Shown: positions 36,107 to 46,103, numbered from the stretch's first letter. The stretch is 64,000 nt of DNA from DATFJT01 sp965230755 (GCA_965230755.1 CBDDLT010000011.1:124001-188000), one strand, 5' to 3'. Notes: generated from the sequence alone by a model not told the origin. Numbers and translations: made by a program.

Positions 36107-36487
36107 ATGAAATTAAATGCAGGTGTAATAACAGAAAACTTGGCCGAGACTAAGGCTTTCTATACAGAGAATTTAGGTTTTGGTGTCACTTTTGAAAATG
36201 AATTTTATCTTCTGATGCATACGCCCAATAAACAAGCAGAGCTCTCTTTTCTTTTACCCAATCACCCAACACAGCAAAGTTTTTTTCATGCCCCTTATGG
36301 TGGTAAGGGGATGTATCTAACCATTGAGATAGATGAAGTTGATTCACTATACCAGGAATTAAAGAGTAAAGGAGTTGAGATTAAGGTGGAATTAAGAGAT
36401 GAACCATGGGGAGACCGGCATTTTTCCATCGAAGATCCAAACGGAATAGGAATAGATATTGTAAAATATACTGCCCCTGAAGAATGA
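36107..36487 (+). CDS. VOC-superfamily (glyoxalase/bleomycin-resistance-like) protein
   Basis: About 126 residues from the ATG at 36107. The open frame begins at a TTG at 36032, but the extra residues do not match the fold. The single VOC domain reads MKLNAGVITENLAETKAFYT...LGFGV, with GGKGMYLTIEIDEVDSLYQE and DPNGIGIDIVKY. The classical metal ligands of glyoxalase I are not all evident, so enzymatic activity is uncertain; a small-molecule binding role is possible. It lies 75 bp downstream of the AraC regulator. Confidence 0.85.
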   Translation: MKLNAGVITENLAETKAFYTENLGFGVTFENEFYLLMHTPNKQAELSFLLPNHPTQQSFFHAPYGGKGMYLTIEIDEVDSLYQELKSKGVEIKVELRDEPWGDRHFSIEDPNGIGIDIVKYTAPEE

Positions 36488-36716
36488 GAGTAAATTCTTA
36501 ATTATTGATGGTGATGTAGAGGCGTGCAAACGCTTCTATATTTACTATTTAATTTTCGCTTTATGTTCAGGATTTAACTGCGGAAGATTCCGGTGTCTTA
36601 TTCATTGATGACGTAAATTGCGAAGAGGATGTTGATTAAGCGGGTTGTGAGTTTTGCTGAAGTATATATTGGTTCGAATGGTTGTCTGCTTCAATTTTGA
36701 ATAAAAATATTTTGCT

Positions 36717-37229
36717 TTGAAGATCTTAAGAATAAATCGACTTTTAATATTATCCGTTTTGATCATTATGTTTAGTTCTTGCGCTGATATAAGTAATAGC
36801 AAGCTGAAAGAGGAGTCTTTTCTCGAAAGGAGTAAAGAAGAATTTGTCGAAACACTTCAAAAGCATCTGGATGCCGTATCGAATAGAAATCTGGATTCTT
36901 TAAAAAGTACCTTGTCTCCGGAAGGAAAAATGCAATTGATATTGCCCGGTTCGGAAGTGATGTATTCCGTTGATAGTTTTATTGCCTTTCATCGGGATTG
37001 GTTTCAGGATACAACGGGCTGGTCTTTTGAGACCAAAATTCTAAATACTGAAATCGGGGATCCAATTGGTATGGCAATAACGGAGATAATTTATCGAGAA
37101 CCAGAGCGAGATGGTAAGCCTTATTTCAATAGAATGATAGTGAGTTATGATCTGGAGAGAATCGGTGATCGGTGGTACATTATCAAGGATCACGCGAGTT
37201 CGGTTGAAAAATCTACGGATATGGAATGA
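36717..37229 (+). CDS. Lipoprotein with SnoaL/NTF2-like domain
   Basis: 170 residues from a TTG start, chosen because it gives a complete lipoprotein signal (IKIL-type basic start, hydrophobic core, lipobox MFSSC with Cys22). The next ATG (36768) would delete it. Residues about 40-160 fit the SnoaL-like / NTF2-like fold of DUF4440-type proteins (FVETLQKHLDAVSNRNLDSL, and a closing strand with RWYIIKDHAS). Known: this fold serves as enzyme or binding protein, so function is not predictable. Stand-alone gene. Confidence 0.7.
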   Translation: MKILRINRLLILSVLIIMFSSCADISNSKLKEESFLERSKEEFVETLQKHLDAVSNRNLDSLKSTLSPEGKMQLILPGSEVMYSVDSFIAFHRDWFQDTTGWSFETKILNTEIGDPIGMAITEIIYREPERDGKPYFNRMIVSYDLERIGDRWYIIKDHASSVEKSTDME

Positions 37230-37317
37230 AGGAGAAGTGCCTTTTACTAAAAATTCAACAAAAAAAACAGCCCCAAACCAATGAAGCTGCCTATATAAAG
37301 TTTATCGTTTAATTCAT

Positions 37318-37737
37318 TTATCCTACGGCTTCGGCGACTGGCGTCAGTGCATAAACAACTCCACCAACAAGTGTAATAGCCAAAACCCAATAAGCTGCTC
37401 CGGTTAGGATCCAGCCCATGCTCTTTTTCTCAAATAGCCCCTTGCTGACTAATACAGGTGCAACATACATGATGGCTGGCATGAAACCGTGATAAAGTCC
37501 ATGTACAAATTGGCTCATTCCAGGTTCTGTATGGCTGGCGTATCTCGACATAGCCCAGGAAATAACTAAGGCCATCAGAAGTGCTCCAACCATGGTCATT
37601 GGATTGGCAGATTTCATGTCATCTTCAGTCAAACCTGCTCCTTGCATCCAACTTTGTCCGAACACTTTTGGATGGAACCAAATATAACCTAAAACCATCA
37701 CCATTAAGGCTCCTACAATAATCGCAACATAACTCAT
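37318..37737 (-). CDS. DUF1761 membrane protein
   Basis: 139 residues with four membrane helices. The DUF1761 N-terminal signature is clear: GYIWFHPKVFGQSWMQGAGL followed by TEDDMK. Function of the family is not established. It stands alone, with intergenic gaps of about 90 and 200 bp on its sides. Confidence 0.88.
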   Translation of the reverse strand: MSYVAIIVGALMVMVLGYIWFHPKVFGQSWMQGAGLTEDDMKSANPMTMVGALLMALVISWAMSRYASHTEPGMSQFVHGLYHGFMPAIMYVAPVLVSKGLFEKKSMGWILTGAAYWVLAITLVGGVVYALTPVAEAVG

Positions 37738-37934
37738 AATTTATTATTTTACATTAATTAAAGAATTTAATAAGGCTTACATGTGTAATTTAAAATGATT
37801 TCCTGTAACGCGGAAAAAATTGGTGGAAAAATTGACGAAATTGAATCTGGGCAGAATTTATAATAAGAAAGATTTTTTATGGTTTTAACCTCGCTTAAAA
37901 GGTGATTTATTAATAATAGTTGTAATTTATCTGG

Positions 37935-39230
37935 ATGAAATACATTCTTTTAATATGCTCATTAGTATTGCTCTCAATAGAAGCGAGGTCACAGACAGAA
38001 CTATATTTTCCACCGACAACAGGAAATGAATGGGAGACAATGACGATTTCTGAATTGGACTGGTGTCAGGAGAAGGTAGATTCACTCTTTGCATTTTTAG
38101 AGAATAATGAATCGAAATCTTTTATCGTCCTTAAAGACGGAAAGATGGTTCTTGAGAAATATTTTGGGACCTATACTCAAGACAGTACCTTTCAGTGGTT
38201 TTCTGCAGGAAAGAGCTTCAGAGCACTACAGATAGGAATTGCACAACAAGAAGGTCTATTGTCACTCGATGATAAAACATCAGACCACTTGGGAGAAGCT
38301 TGGTCCGGATTGACTGCTGTTCAAGAAGATTCTATTACAATTTGGCATCAATTGACCATGACATCGGGTTTGGATGAGACGAATTTTAGTTGCGTCATAC
38401 CAAGTTGCCTAAACTATGTCGCTCCTGTGGGAACGAGATGGGCTTACCACAACGGACCTTATAACTTATTGAAGAATATTATTGAGAATGCTTCTGGCCA
38501 GACGATCAATATTTTTTCTAACACCAGGGTGGAAAACTTTATTGGAATGAATGGCTTCTGGTTGAATTTATTCGGATCTTCCATTTATATCAGCAAGGCT
38601 AGGGACATGGCGCGATTCGGTCTTCTAATAGCCAATCAAGGAGTTTGGGATGATATTGAAATACTCAGTGATAAGGATTACTGGAATGACATGCTCAATA
38701 GTTCGCAAAACCTTAATCCGTCCTACGGTTATCTCTGGTGGTTGAACGGGAAATCCTCTTTTATTCCTCCTGATGACGCCAATCTTAGCATTCTAAGCTC
38801 AATAGCTCCCGATGCACCAAGCGATGTTTATGGAGCGGCGGGTTCTCAGGGCCAATATGTGAGTGTTTCACCTAGCCTAGGACTAATAATGATTCGACAA
38901 GGACGTACTTCTGATCAAAGCTTGACCGATTTTACGCTGCACAATGAAATATGGAAGAGGATCTTGGATCTTTCTTGTACTACAAGCAATACTGAGGAAA
39001 ATAATCTGCAAACATTCAACTTTTTCCCAAACCCTTCTTCCAGTGTTCTGACTTTTACGTTCTCAGATGCGAAGGAACATGAAGTATCCATTTATGACTT
39101 ACTAGGTAAGAAAGTTTATTGCCATATAACAAGTGCAGAAAAGGAATTGAGTATCGATCATTTAGAAAGAGGCATTTACTTTGTTCAATGTGATGGGTCT
39201 AAGGAAATGAAGAAGTTCATTAAACTTTGA
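37935..39230 (+). CDS. Secreted beta-lactamase-class-C-like serine hydrolase with T9SS type A tail
   Basis: 431 residues. Signal peptide about 1-19. The serine beta-lactamase/penicillin-binding-like domain (about 30-345) has the SxxK motif in FSAGKSF and a Tyr-x-Asn-like motif in YHNGPYN; YGAAGSQGQYVSVSP supplies the region of the third motif. The C-terminus (FNFFPNPSSSVLTFTF onward) is a type A T9SS sorting domain. Known: the family includes esterases, D-amino-acid peptidases and beta-lactamases, so substrate is open. The location outside the cell argues for a scavenging or cell-wall-directed hydrolase. Confidence 0.88.
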   Translation: MKYILLICSLVLLSIEARSQTELYFPPTTGNEWETMTISELDWCQEKVDSLFAFLENNESKSFIVLKDGKMVLEKYFGTYTQDSTFQWFSAGKSFRALQIGIAQQEGLLSLDDKTSDHLGEAWSGLTAVQEDSITIWHQLTMTSGLDETNFSCVIPSCLNYVAPVGTRWAYHNGPYNLLKNIIENASGQTINIFSNTRVENFIGMNGFWLNLFGSSIYISKARDMARFGLLIANQGVWDDIEILSDKDYWNDMLNSSQNLNPSYGYLWWLNGKSSFIPPDDANLSILSSIAPDAPSDVYGAAGSQGQYVSVSPSLGLIMIRQGRTSDQSLTDFTLHNEIWKRILDLSCTTSNTEENNLQTFNFFPNPSSSVLTFTFSDAKEHEVSIYDLLGKKVYCHITSAEKELSIDHLERGIYFVQCDGSKEMKKFIKL

Positions 39231-39236
39231 ATCGAT

Positions 39237-41714
39237 CTAGATTTTGTAAGAAGCGGACAAAAAGTATGCTCTTCCTTCGGAAGGAATGATGCCAGGTCCC
39301 GGGTATCCCGTTGCTCTCCTGGTAAAATATGCTTTGTCGAAAAGGTTGTTAACCCCAGTTGTGAATGTAAATCGGTCTATTTTATAGGAGAAGGTGATAT
39401 CTGATATTCGATAGGCTGGAATTTCTCCGACAATGCCACTTCTTTTATCCCCCTGATCCGCAATTCCAGAATTTTGGGCATCTGTATATTGCTTTGATAA
39501 ATAACTGAATTGATAGGATGCCTCAAAATTCTTGTATCCGAGATTGACTCCGGTTTTTATGTTTGCTTTAGGTACAAATTCGACTTGTTTTCCCACCACA
39601 TTGTTCTCTTCAGATTTGGTATACTCTGAAGTGGTCAGAGCCGTATTGATGAATACATTCCATTTGTAATTCCTTTCCTCGGGGCTTAGCCAACGCGCCA
39701 GATTAATGTTCAGCAAGGACTCGGTTCCCATTATTACCGCATCACCGATATTCTTACGAACTCGATTGGCTCGATCATCCAGAATAATTCCTATTCGATC
39801 CTTATACTTAATAGAGTACAAGGTCAAATCATAGGAGACTATTTTATTAATCCGGCCCCTAATGCCTATATCGCTGGTAAAACCTCTTTCATCACTAATA
39901 TTCGGATCAATGATGAATGTGGGACTAACAACTCTGATATCACTGAAGGTTACCGACCGATAATTCTGGGATAGATTGGCAACGAATTGAATTCTTTTGC
40001 TCTTTTTATAGTTGAGGCCTATTCCAGTCAAAATAAAATCTCGGGTCAAATCCCGATCATCGCTAAGCAAATTATTGGCAATCGGATTACCTGCATTATC
40101 GAATATCAACTGATTATATTCCCCTTTAGATTCTGTCTTGATATGTTCGAATCGGAACCCGGGAGTAATGGATAGTTTATCGGATAAGTATACAATGTAC
40201 TCTCCAAAAAAGGCCAAATTGAAGTTGGGAAAATCAAATTCAGATTGATTGGCATAGTCCGGAAATTGATCGTTGTACAAACTGAAATCAGCATCAGCTC
40301 CGGTAGAACCCGGTCCTTGAACGGAGGTGTTGTTTGATTTATAGTATTTCGATCCCAAAAGCAATACCGTTTTCTTCTTAGCGACCCTTAGTTCATTGAG
40401 GAATCTTAGCTCAGCTCCATAATTGTTAAACTCTCCTATGATTAAATCCCTGGGCATGAGATAATTTCCGTTATCATCTCTTTCGTCTATGGAAGTAATT
40501 GGGTTTTCATTCAGATCAATGGGATTTCCTCTAAACCCAACGGATTTCCTAGACGCCATAAGACCAAAAACCTTAGCACTCATATGCGATGAAGAACTGA
40601 ACTCGTGGCGGAAATTTAGGCTGTAAAGCTTCCAGTCCACATCAAACCAATTTCGATCTCGAGTACTCATTCTGGGATCTTGTTCGAACTGATGATCGGT
40701 CAATCCTCCGGCCTGCTTAGCCAAGTATTTGAAATAGGTAAATTCTCCTCCGATTTCTGTTTTGTCCGAAAGGGCATAATTCATGGAAATAAAGAAATTA
40801 TTCAGATCAAAATTCGAATTATTTCTGTAGCCATTGCCGGTCTTATAATTGTAAAAGCTATTAAAAGAGAACTTACCTTTTGTGAAGCCAACGGAGTTGA
40901 AGCTATTGAATAATCCAAATGAGCCCACGGTTTGGGTGCTGATTACTTGAAGGGGTTTGTATGAGGGTATTTTTCTAAGTCGAAAGTCAATCAATCCACC
41001 GAACTGAGTCCCATACTGTAAAGAACTCGCTCCTCTTACAATTCTTACTTCCGATATGGCTTCGGAGGGTGGGGTATAGTAGTTTTCCGGATAACCTAAA
41101 ACATCGGCGCTGATATCATATCCGTTCTGTCTGGTATTGAAATTCGAGGTTCTGTTGGGGTCCAACCCCCGACCTCCAAGATTGAGTTGCAATCCTCCGT
41201 CACTCCCTTCGTAAATATTCAAACCGGCGACCTGAGCGTAAATTTGACGCCCTCTATTGATGGCGAGATTGGCTTTTACCATATCTAAAATGACCACTTC
41301 TGATTTCTTACCGGCAAAAATGGATGTACCTTCAATGTCATTCAGCTGCTTAATAGCAAAAAGTTCTTCTTTTTCAGCCACTACATCCACTGTAGTCAAG
41401 TCGATGGATAGTTTCCGCATTTCAAAGTGACAAATTCTATCTTCGGCAATCAAAACGGCTTCGGTAATGGTTTCGTACTCATCAAGATACAGAGTGAATT
41501 GATGCAGTCCCTTATTTAGGTTTTCAATTACGAAAGCCCCCTTTTCATCACTGGTTTTTATGGTCTGGCTGGTGTGACAGTAGATACCTACCCCTCTCAA
41601 AGCTTGCTGATCTTCGGCTGAAACGACCATTCCTTCCAGAGTTATTTGTGCATGGATATTAAACCAAGACATGAATGCAAATAGGATCATTATGTAAAGT
41701 CTGGCACTACTCAT
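39237..41714 (-). CDS. TonB-dependent receptor (likely iron/metal complex uptake)
   Basis: 825 residues. Signal peptide about 1-22 (ends NIHAQ), CarboxypepD_reg-like domain (about 24-105, LEGMVVSAEDQQALRGVGIY), plug (about 115-250, with LNLGGRGLDPNRT and SEVRIVRGASSLQYGTQFG), and a barrel of the FecA-like type ending LSASYKI. It is the last gene of a four-gene operon with DUF4856, imelysin and HTTM genes (8-bp overlap with the HTTM gene). Known: imelysin-linked receptors are usually iron-related. Inference: uptake of an iron or other metal complex. Confidence 0.92.
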   Translation of the reverse strand: MSSARLYIMILFAFMSWFNIHAQITLEGMVVSAEDQQALRGVGIYCHTSQTIKTSDEKGAFVIENLNKGLHQFTLYLDEYETITEAVLIAEDRICHFEMRKLSIDLTTVDVVAEKEELFAIKQLNDIEGTSIFAGKKSEVVILDMVKANLAINRGRQIYAQVAGLNIYEGSDGGLQLNLGGRGLDPNRTSNFNTRQNGYDISADVLGYPENYYTPPSEAISEVRIVRGASSLQYGTQFGGLIDFRLRKIPSYKPLQVISTQTVGSFGLFNSFNSVGFTKGKFSFNSFYNYKTGNGYRNNSNFDLNNFFISMNYALSDKTEIGGEFTYFKYLAKQAGGLTDHQFEQDPRMSTRDRNWFDVDWKLYSLNFRHEFSSSSHMSAKVFGLMASRKSVGFRGNPIDLNENPITSIDERDDNGNYLMPRDLIIGEFNNYGAELRFLNELRVAKKKTVLLLGSKYYKSNNTSVQGPGSTGADADFSLYNDQFPDYANQSEFDFPNFNLAFFGEYIVYLSDKLSITPGFRFEHIKTESKGEYNQLIFDNAGNPIANNLLSDDRDLTRDFILTGIGLNYKKSKRIQFVANLSQNYRSVTFSDIRVVSPTFIIDPNISDERGFTSDIGIRGRINKIVSYDLTLYSIKYKDRIGIILDDRANRVRKNIGDAVIMGTESLLNINLARWLSPEERNYKWNVFINTALTTSEYTKSEENNVVGKQVEFVPKANIKTGVNLGYKNFEASYQFSYLSKQYTDAQNSGIADQGDKRSGIVGEIPAYRISDITFSYKIDRFTFTTGVNNLFDKAYFTRRATGYPGPGIIPSEGRAYFLSASYKI

Positions 41715-43065
41715 GCAAAGGAATTATGTGCGATTTACATAGGTCGGTGTAGTTAACTTTCATAAGGTCTACATGGGGATCGACAAAAACCTGATGCTTC
41801 CGTCCGTTAAGCGCAGCATAACTTTCGACGTAGACTTCGACATTTTGATGACCTTGTGATGAAAAGTGGTTGCCTAAATACTGTCCATACTCAAGGATGA
41901 AGTCCGGCTGTGTAGACATTTGCTTTTGCTGAAAAGCGGTCAAGAAGTCCTCATTTTGAACGTAGAATCTCTTCCCAGATTCTCCATCAACAATCTTGAA
42001 GTTTGCATATCCAGTTTTCTCCATCAGCATAACTCTCCAGGCAAATCGATAGCCTTGTTCTGTCCAAAATATATTCCCGTCATAACTCAAATACCTGAGG
42101 GGAAGCAATATTTGAAAAAGCATAAAGATAGTCAATAATGGCAAGCCTATCCGATCGATTAGAGAAGTTTTATAGGAATGTCCGTTCTTAAAATGAGATA
42201 GGTCTACTTTGAATATAGAGAAGATATTTTGCAGCAATTTTTCATGGAATTGAGGGCTGAAAAATATTAGTGTACTAAAGATCATAACAAAGGGGAATAA
42301 GCCAATAGGAAATAGCATCGCCGTCACTACATGAAAAAAGACAACCATTCCAAAAGCAAAGATTCTTGTTCTCTTCCATAAGAGAAAGAAGACGATAAAC
42401 AGATCATAAATTGCTCCTCCCCAGCTGAAGGCATAATGCAGCCATTTTTCGTGAATGATGGTCCCGAATAAAGGCATGTCGATTTTCGCTGGCAACCATA
42501 TCGTTAGGGGCATTGCTTTCAACAACCAGTCGCCATTGAGTTTTGCGTAACCGGCATAAATATAGACAATGGCCAACATCAGTTTAATAATATAAATATT
42601 CCATCTGGGAATGAATTCGACAGTCTTGACCCTATTTAAAAGAGTATCCAAGGAGTATGAGCGGTGGGCTGGTAGCCATATTAAGATAAAACTTACGATA
42701 GAAATGAAGTAGTAGTGATTGAGATAGGTGGTTTTGTCCATTAATTCGATATAGGTGAAACTCAGAAAGAAAATGATCGTGGCCAAACGATAACGATAAC
42801 CAATTCCTACCATTAGCGCCGATATACCGCATACGACAAATAGTAAGTAGGTGAATTGCCCGGGAACTTCGATGAATTCGAAACCCGAATAATTAAAATG
42901 AAAGTTGGGAGAGAGGTATAGTTTTTCGATCCATCCGTTTACCCAGAAACGAATGATCCCTATGGTCATGATTGTGCCAAACAAGATCCGAAATAGGGAT
43001 AGTGATGCTATTTTTGCTTCCTTATTAAGGTATTGATCGACTGCTATTTTAATATTAGTCGCCAT
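41707..43065 (-). CDS. HTTM-domain (vitamin K-dependent gamma-carboxylase-like) membrane protein
   Basis: About 452 residues from the ATG at 43065; the TTG at 43074 is an alternative. Multiple membrane helices with the HTTM pattern: LSLFRILFGTIMTIGIIRFW, LSPNFHFNYSGFEFIEVPG, MDKTTYLNHYYFISIVSFIL, and YIYAGYAKLNGDWLLKAMPL. A soluble C-terminal part (about 340-452) follows the last helix. Known: the domain is shared with gamma-glutamyl carboxylase, but bacterial activities are mostly unknown. It overlaps the imelysin stop by 11 bp and the TonB-receptor start by 8 bp, so it belongs to that metal-related operon. Confidence 0.88.
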   Translation of the reverse strand: MATNIKIAVDQYLNKEAKIASLSLFRILFGTIMTIGIIRFWVNGWIEKLYLSPNFHFNYSGFEFIEVPGQFTYLLFVVCGISALMVGIGYRYRLATIIFFLSFTYIELMDKTTYLNHYYFISIVSFILIWLPAHRSYSLDTLLNRVKTVEFIPRWNIYIIKLMLAIVYIYAGYAKLNGDWLLKAMPLTIWLPAKIDMPLFGTIIHEKWLHYAFSWGGAIYDLFIVFFLLWKRTRIFAFGMVVFFHVVTAMLFPIGLFPFVMIFSTLIFFSPQFHEKLLQNIFSIFKVDLSHFKNGHSYKTSLIDRIGLPLLTIFMLFQILLPLRYLSYDGNIFWTEQGYRFAWRVMLMEKTGYANFKIVDGESGKRFYVQNEDFLTAFQQKQMSTQPDFILEYGQYLGNHFSSQGHQNVEVYVESYAALNGRKHQVFVDPHVDLMKVNYTDLCKSHIIPLHE

Positions 43066-44170
43066 CGGCGTCAACGAAATCTACTTGTATATTTAGTGCT
43101 TGCATCATATCTACTTTGAGCAAGACCACAGCTTTTTGCAATTCGTCATAGGCTTCTAGCATTTTGTTGTTATCAGTTAACACCTGATCTTTAAAACTGT
43201 CGGATAGTTCATTGGCTTTAGATTCTGCTGATGCCCATTGATCCTTAATTTGTCCAGCGATATCTTCAGTTTGGTTTTGTTCTTGTATATAGTTCAAGTA
43301 CGATTCTAAACTTACCACCTGACCAGTTCTATCAAAACTATTCCCAACAAAAAAGTCTTGTACCGATTCAAAAGCTTCGAAGAACAAAGTTTTAGAATAT
43401 ATATTAGAATATGGCGCTTCTACAGAATTTGCGATTGAATTTCCAGAGAAGATACCTGCTGGAATACCTATCTTACCGGCCCGCAAGAACTTCTCATAAT
43501 AGAAAAGAAAATCGTTGACCATTTTGTCTACCGATGCCGTTGCCGAAGACCCGTCATTATTGATAAAGCTATCTCTGTATCCATTGTTCCAATCTGATAA
43601 TACTTCTGAAGATAAGTCGTACAACCTTGAAGTTAAATCATCGAGATACTTGCTGTAGTTTTCATCGATCAATGTATTAATGAGTTCGGGATAATTATCT
43701 GATAAACCAAACAGCAAATAATCCAGAGCGGGAAACCCTTGTGTATCAAAGTTAGACGGTAAACTAAGGTCGTAATTTTGATTCTCAATATTTTCTCGTA
43801 TAGATGCAGTATCTGTAGGATAGATATTGGTGTAATTCCTAAGTCCTATTTCTTCGAACTTGCCAATGTCAAAAAAGCTAACTCTTTGCCAAGCTTTGTA
43901 AGCGTTGATATAAGAAGATCTAAAGCTCTCCAGATTATCGGGATTAGAAGTAGCAAAGAATTCATCCTTGCTACTTCTAAGATTTTCCAACGAAGTTATA
44001 TAGGCTTCTAGTGCTGGAATGATAATGTTGTCGGCCCAATCTTCCAGCATTTCCCTTCGGTCAAAATTATCCGTGAACATCTCCTGTGATTGATTGTCAT
44101 CGCTACAAGAAATAAGGGATGCTAGAATTATAAAAGTTAGTGTAATTAAAGACCTATGTGATAACTTCAT
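43055..44170 (-). CDS. Imelysin-family lipoprotein
   Basis: 371 residues. Lipoprotein signal with lipobox LISC (Cys about 22). A helical imelysin (M75-like) domain follows, with AYKAWQRVSFFDIGKFEEIG and GFPALDYLLFG, which corresponds to the GxHxxE/GxxALxxLLFG landmark of the family; the strict GxHxxE is not present. Known: imelysin-like proteins are periplasmic or outer-membrane components of iron-regulated uptake loci (EfeO/IrpA relatives). Second gene of the operon, 11 bp after the DUF4856 gene. Confidence 0.9.
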   Translation of the reverse strand: MKLSHRSLITLTFIILASLISCSDDNQSQEMFTDNFDRREMLEDWADNIIIPALEAYITSLENLRSSKDEFFATSNPDNLESFRSSYINAYKAWQRVSFFDIGKFEEIGLRNYTNIYPTDTASIRENIENQNYDLSLPSNFDTQGFPALDYLLFGLSDNYPELINTLIDENYSKYLDDLTSRLYDLSSEVLSDWNNGYRDSFINNDGSSATASVDKMVNDFLFYYEKFLRAGKIGIPAGIFSGNSIANSVEAPYSNIYSKTLFFEAFESVQDFFVGNSFDRTGQVVSLESYLNYIQEQNQTEDIAGQIKDQWASAESKANELSDSFKDQVLTDNNKMLEAYDELQKAVVLLKVDMMQALNIQVDFVDADGD

Positions 44171-44181
44171 AACGTATATTT

Positions 44182-45390
44182 TTATTCAGCTGCTTCTGCT
44201 ACTGTAAAACTAAACTTGTTAGCAATGGCATCAGAAATACTATCCAATGTGGAAGATTGAATATCCCAAAATCCATTACCTGCAGTTAATTGTTCGATAA
44301 AACCATCAACTTCTGATTTTGTAAAATAGGGCTCAGAACTATTTGATTTTCTAGTGAATCGAAGGCTATAGACAAATCCGTAACCTTCTGATAAATCGTG
44401 GAAAGCTGTACCATGATTACCCGCAGCTAAGGCATTTTTTCCATTTTGCATATAATAAACAGCCCTTACTGCTATGATCTCAGCAATCTTTTCTCTTAGA
44501 ATTTCAGCCTGTGCATCCCTTACTTCATATTCTTTGGCAACGATCGCTGCTCTTCCCAATTTAAATGCGTCAAATATATCTTGGGCGATTCCAGAGAAAT
44601 CATTGTCTTCATCAACTCTACCTAGGTATTTGTTAAGAAAACTATCATCTCCTAAACTTAGCAAAGGATCACTTTCATCTGAAGAGGCACCAAAAAGATA
44701 TCCGTAGGCTTCATCCCATTTGTGTTCCATGGTGGTATAAGACTTGCCATCTTCAGTGATTCCCTCGTCATTATTCGATCTGTTTTCTCCCGCGTCAAGT
44801 ACGGAAGTGCTCAGATAATTATTACAAATTTGATCCACCATCAAGGCTCCGATCAGTGACTTCGTAACCATTTGATTGTATTCAATTCCTTTTGCATTAA
44901 CATATCTTACGGAAGATCCGTCTGCAATTTGACCAGCCATTCCTTCTGCTGCTAAAACATCTTTTTGTGGAAATACTTCTGAAACCTGTCCCTCCATCCA
45001 TGACTGAATATTCGCTTTGATCTCGGCTGACTCTACAGTATTGGAAGAAAAGAAATCGCTGGAAGCAGCAACTTTAGATTTTACACTTTTACTTGATTCA
45101 TTGAGGGCAGGGTCTGAATAGGGGTTTGCATCTCCACCTGAGGCAGTCTCATTGGCGTACATCTCGATCATGGTCTCGGCGCTAACAGAGAAATCCTTCA
45201 TAGCGTTGATCAGTTCAGTTGCCATTCCGATTCTAGTCGTTTGACCACTAAAAGAAACCGTTGAGGCACCATCACGGGTAAAGGTATAAGTCGTAGGAAC
45301 ATCGATTTGGGTATCATCAGAATCATCATCTGAACAAGAAACCAAAAAGATCAAGCTAAAAGCGAACAATAGGATCGATAAGTACTTCAT
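44182..45390 (-). CDS. DUF4856 lipoprotein
   Basis: 402 residues. Lipoprotein signal ending LVSCSDDD (Cys about 19). The DUF4856 features are visible: TYTFTRDGASTVSFSGQTTR near the N-terminus and MEHKWDEAYGYLFG in the middle. First gene of the operon with imelysin, HTTM protein and TonB receptor; this gene company is recurrent in Bacteroidota. Role presumably in the same metal acquisition process, at the cell envelope. Molecular function unknown. Confidence 0.88.
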   Translation of the reverse strand: MKYLSILLFAFSLIFLVSCSDDDSDDTQIDVPTTYTFTRDGASTVSFSGQTTRIGMATELINAMKDFSVSAETMIEMYANETASGGDANPYSDPALNESSKSVKSKVAASSDFFSSNTVESAEIKANIQSWMEGQVSEVFPQKDVLAAEGMAGQIADGSSVRYVNAKGIEYNQMVTKSLIGALMVDQICNNYLSTSVLDAGENRSNNDEGITEDGKSYTTMEHKWDEAYGYLFGASSDESDPLLSLGDDSFLNKYLGRVDEDNDFSGIAQDIFDAFKLGRAAIVAKEYEVRDAQAEILREKIAEIIAVRAVYYMQNGKNALAAGNHGTAFHDLSEGYGFVYSLRFTRKSNSSEPYFTKSEVDGFIEQLTAGNGFWDIQSSTLDSISDAIANKFSFTVAEAAE

Positions 45391-45408
45391 AGATTACGTT
45401 ATTTTTAT

Positions 45409-45423
45409 TTAGATTAATTCTAA
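45409..45423 (-). promoter_or_regulatory. Candidate Fur-like operator (TTAGA-N5-TCTAA)
   Basis: TTAGATTAATTCTAA lies 18 bp upstream of the DUF4856 start codon. Its 5-bp arms are perfect but the centre is not symmetric. A related half-site (TTTAGAAT) is near 45454. The shape recalls Fur-family operators, and the operon content would fit iron control. No binding evidence. Confidence 0.35.
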
Positions 45424-45631
45424 TTACGGCACAATATCATGAAAACTTTGGATTTAGAATAAACTCGGAGATTAATTTTTTGAGATTTTTTTCTACATGA
45501 ATTTGGATGCCTTAGTTTCTGCATTTAGGAAATATTTACACTAAAAAATAGTGGATATTTTTCTTTTAGTATATTGTACTTATATCCTATTTTCTTAGGT
45601 GTTAATCGTACTATTCAAAATTTAAAAAAAT

Positions 45632-46006
45632 ATGGCAGATGCTGAATATAAAGTGGTCGGTATGACCCAAGCCGTGGTTAGAATGGAAGAAATGCTGAAT
45701 TTTTATTCTAAAGTATTTGACATACAGTTTTCGGAAATGGAAATGCATGGTCATAAACTTTACTCAGGAGCCTGGGGGGATCTGAAGATTCTGTTTTGTC
45801 CCGCAGAACTGGCCGGAAACAAGGCGGTACAGAATCGACATCAATTCGATATCATTGTTCCAAGTTTGGAATTGACCGCTGACATAGTTAATAATAATGG
45901 AGGAGAACTAATGGGTGAAATTGTCGAAGACGAGTACTTCAGGAGTTTGGGCGTGTATGATCCGGATAAAAATACTTTGGTGTTTAAGGAGGTATTAAAA
46001 CATTAA
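45632..46006 (+). CDS. VOC-superfamily protein
   Basis: 124 residues, one VOC domain: VVGMTQAVVRMEEMLNFYSK at the start, HKLYSGAWGDLKILFCP in the middle, LGVYDPDKNTLVFKEV at the end. The length fits single-domain glyoxalase-like proteins. Metal ligands are not obvious. Followed after about 97 bp by an outer-membrane protein gene; no strong sign of co-transcription. Confidence 0.85.
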   Translation: MADAEYKVVGMTQAVVRMEEMLNFYSKVFDIQFSEMEMHGHKLYSGAWGDLKILFCPAELAGNKAVQNRHQFDIIVPSLELTADIVNNNGGELMGEIVEDEYFRSLGVYDPDKNTLVFKEVLKH

Positions 46007-46103
46007 AATTTGGTTAAAATGGCTCAATCCAATAAAAATAGGAGCGAATTTGTGTTATTATTGTCACACTAGAGAATTTTATAAAACTTAAACATTATTC
46101 AAA

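Noticed and set aside
36553..36639. Frame ending DLTAEDSGVLFIDDVNCEEDVD between the VOC gene and the lipoprotein gene
   Set aside because: No start codon and a stop immediately upstream; too short to support a gene or pseudogene.
37253..37290. A CAGC/GCTG stem followed on the minus strand by eight T, possible terminator of the DUF1761 gene
   Set aside because: Stem is only four base pairs with a long loop; too weak to list as a feature.
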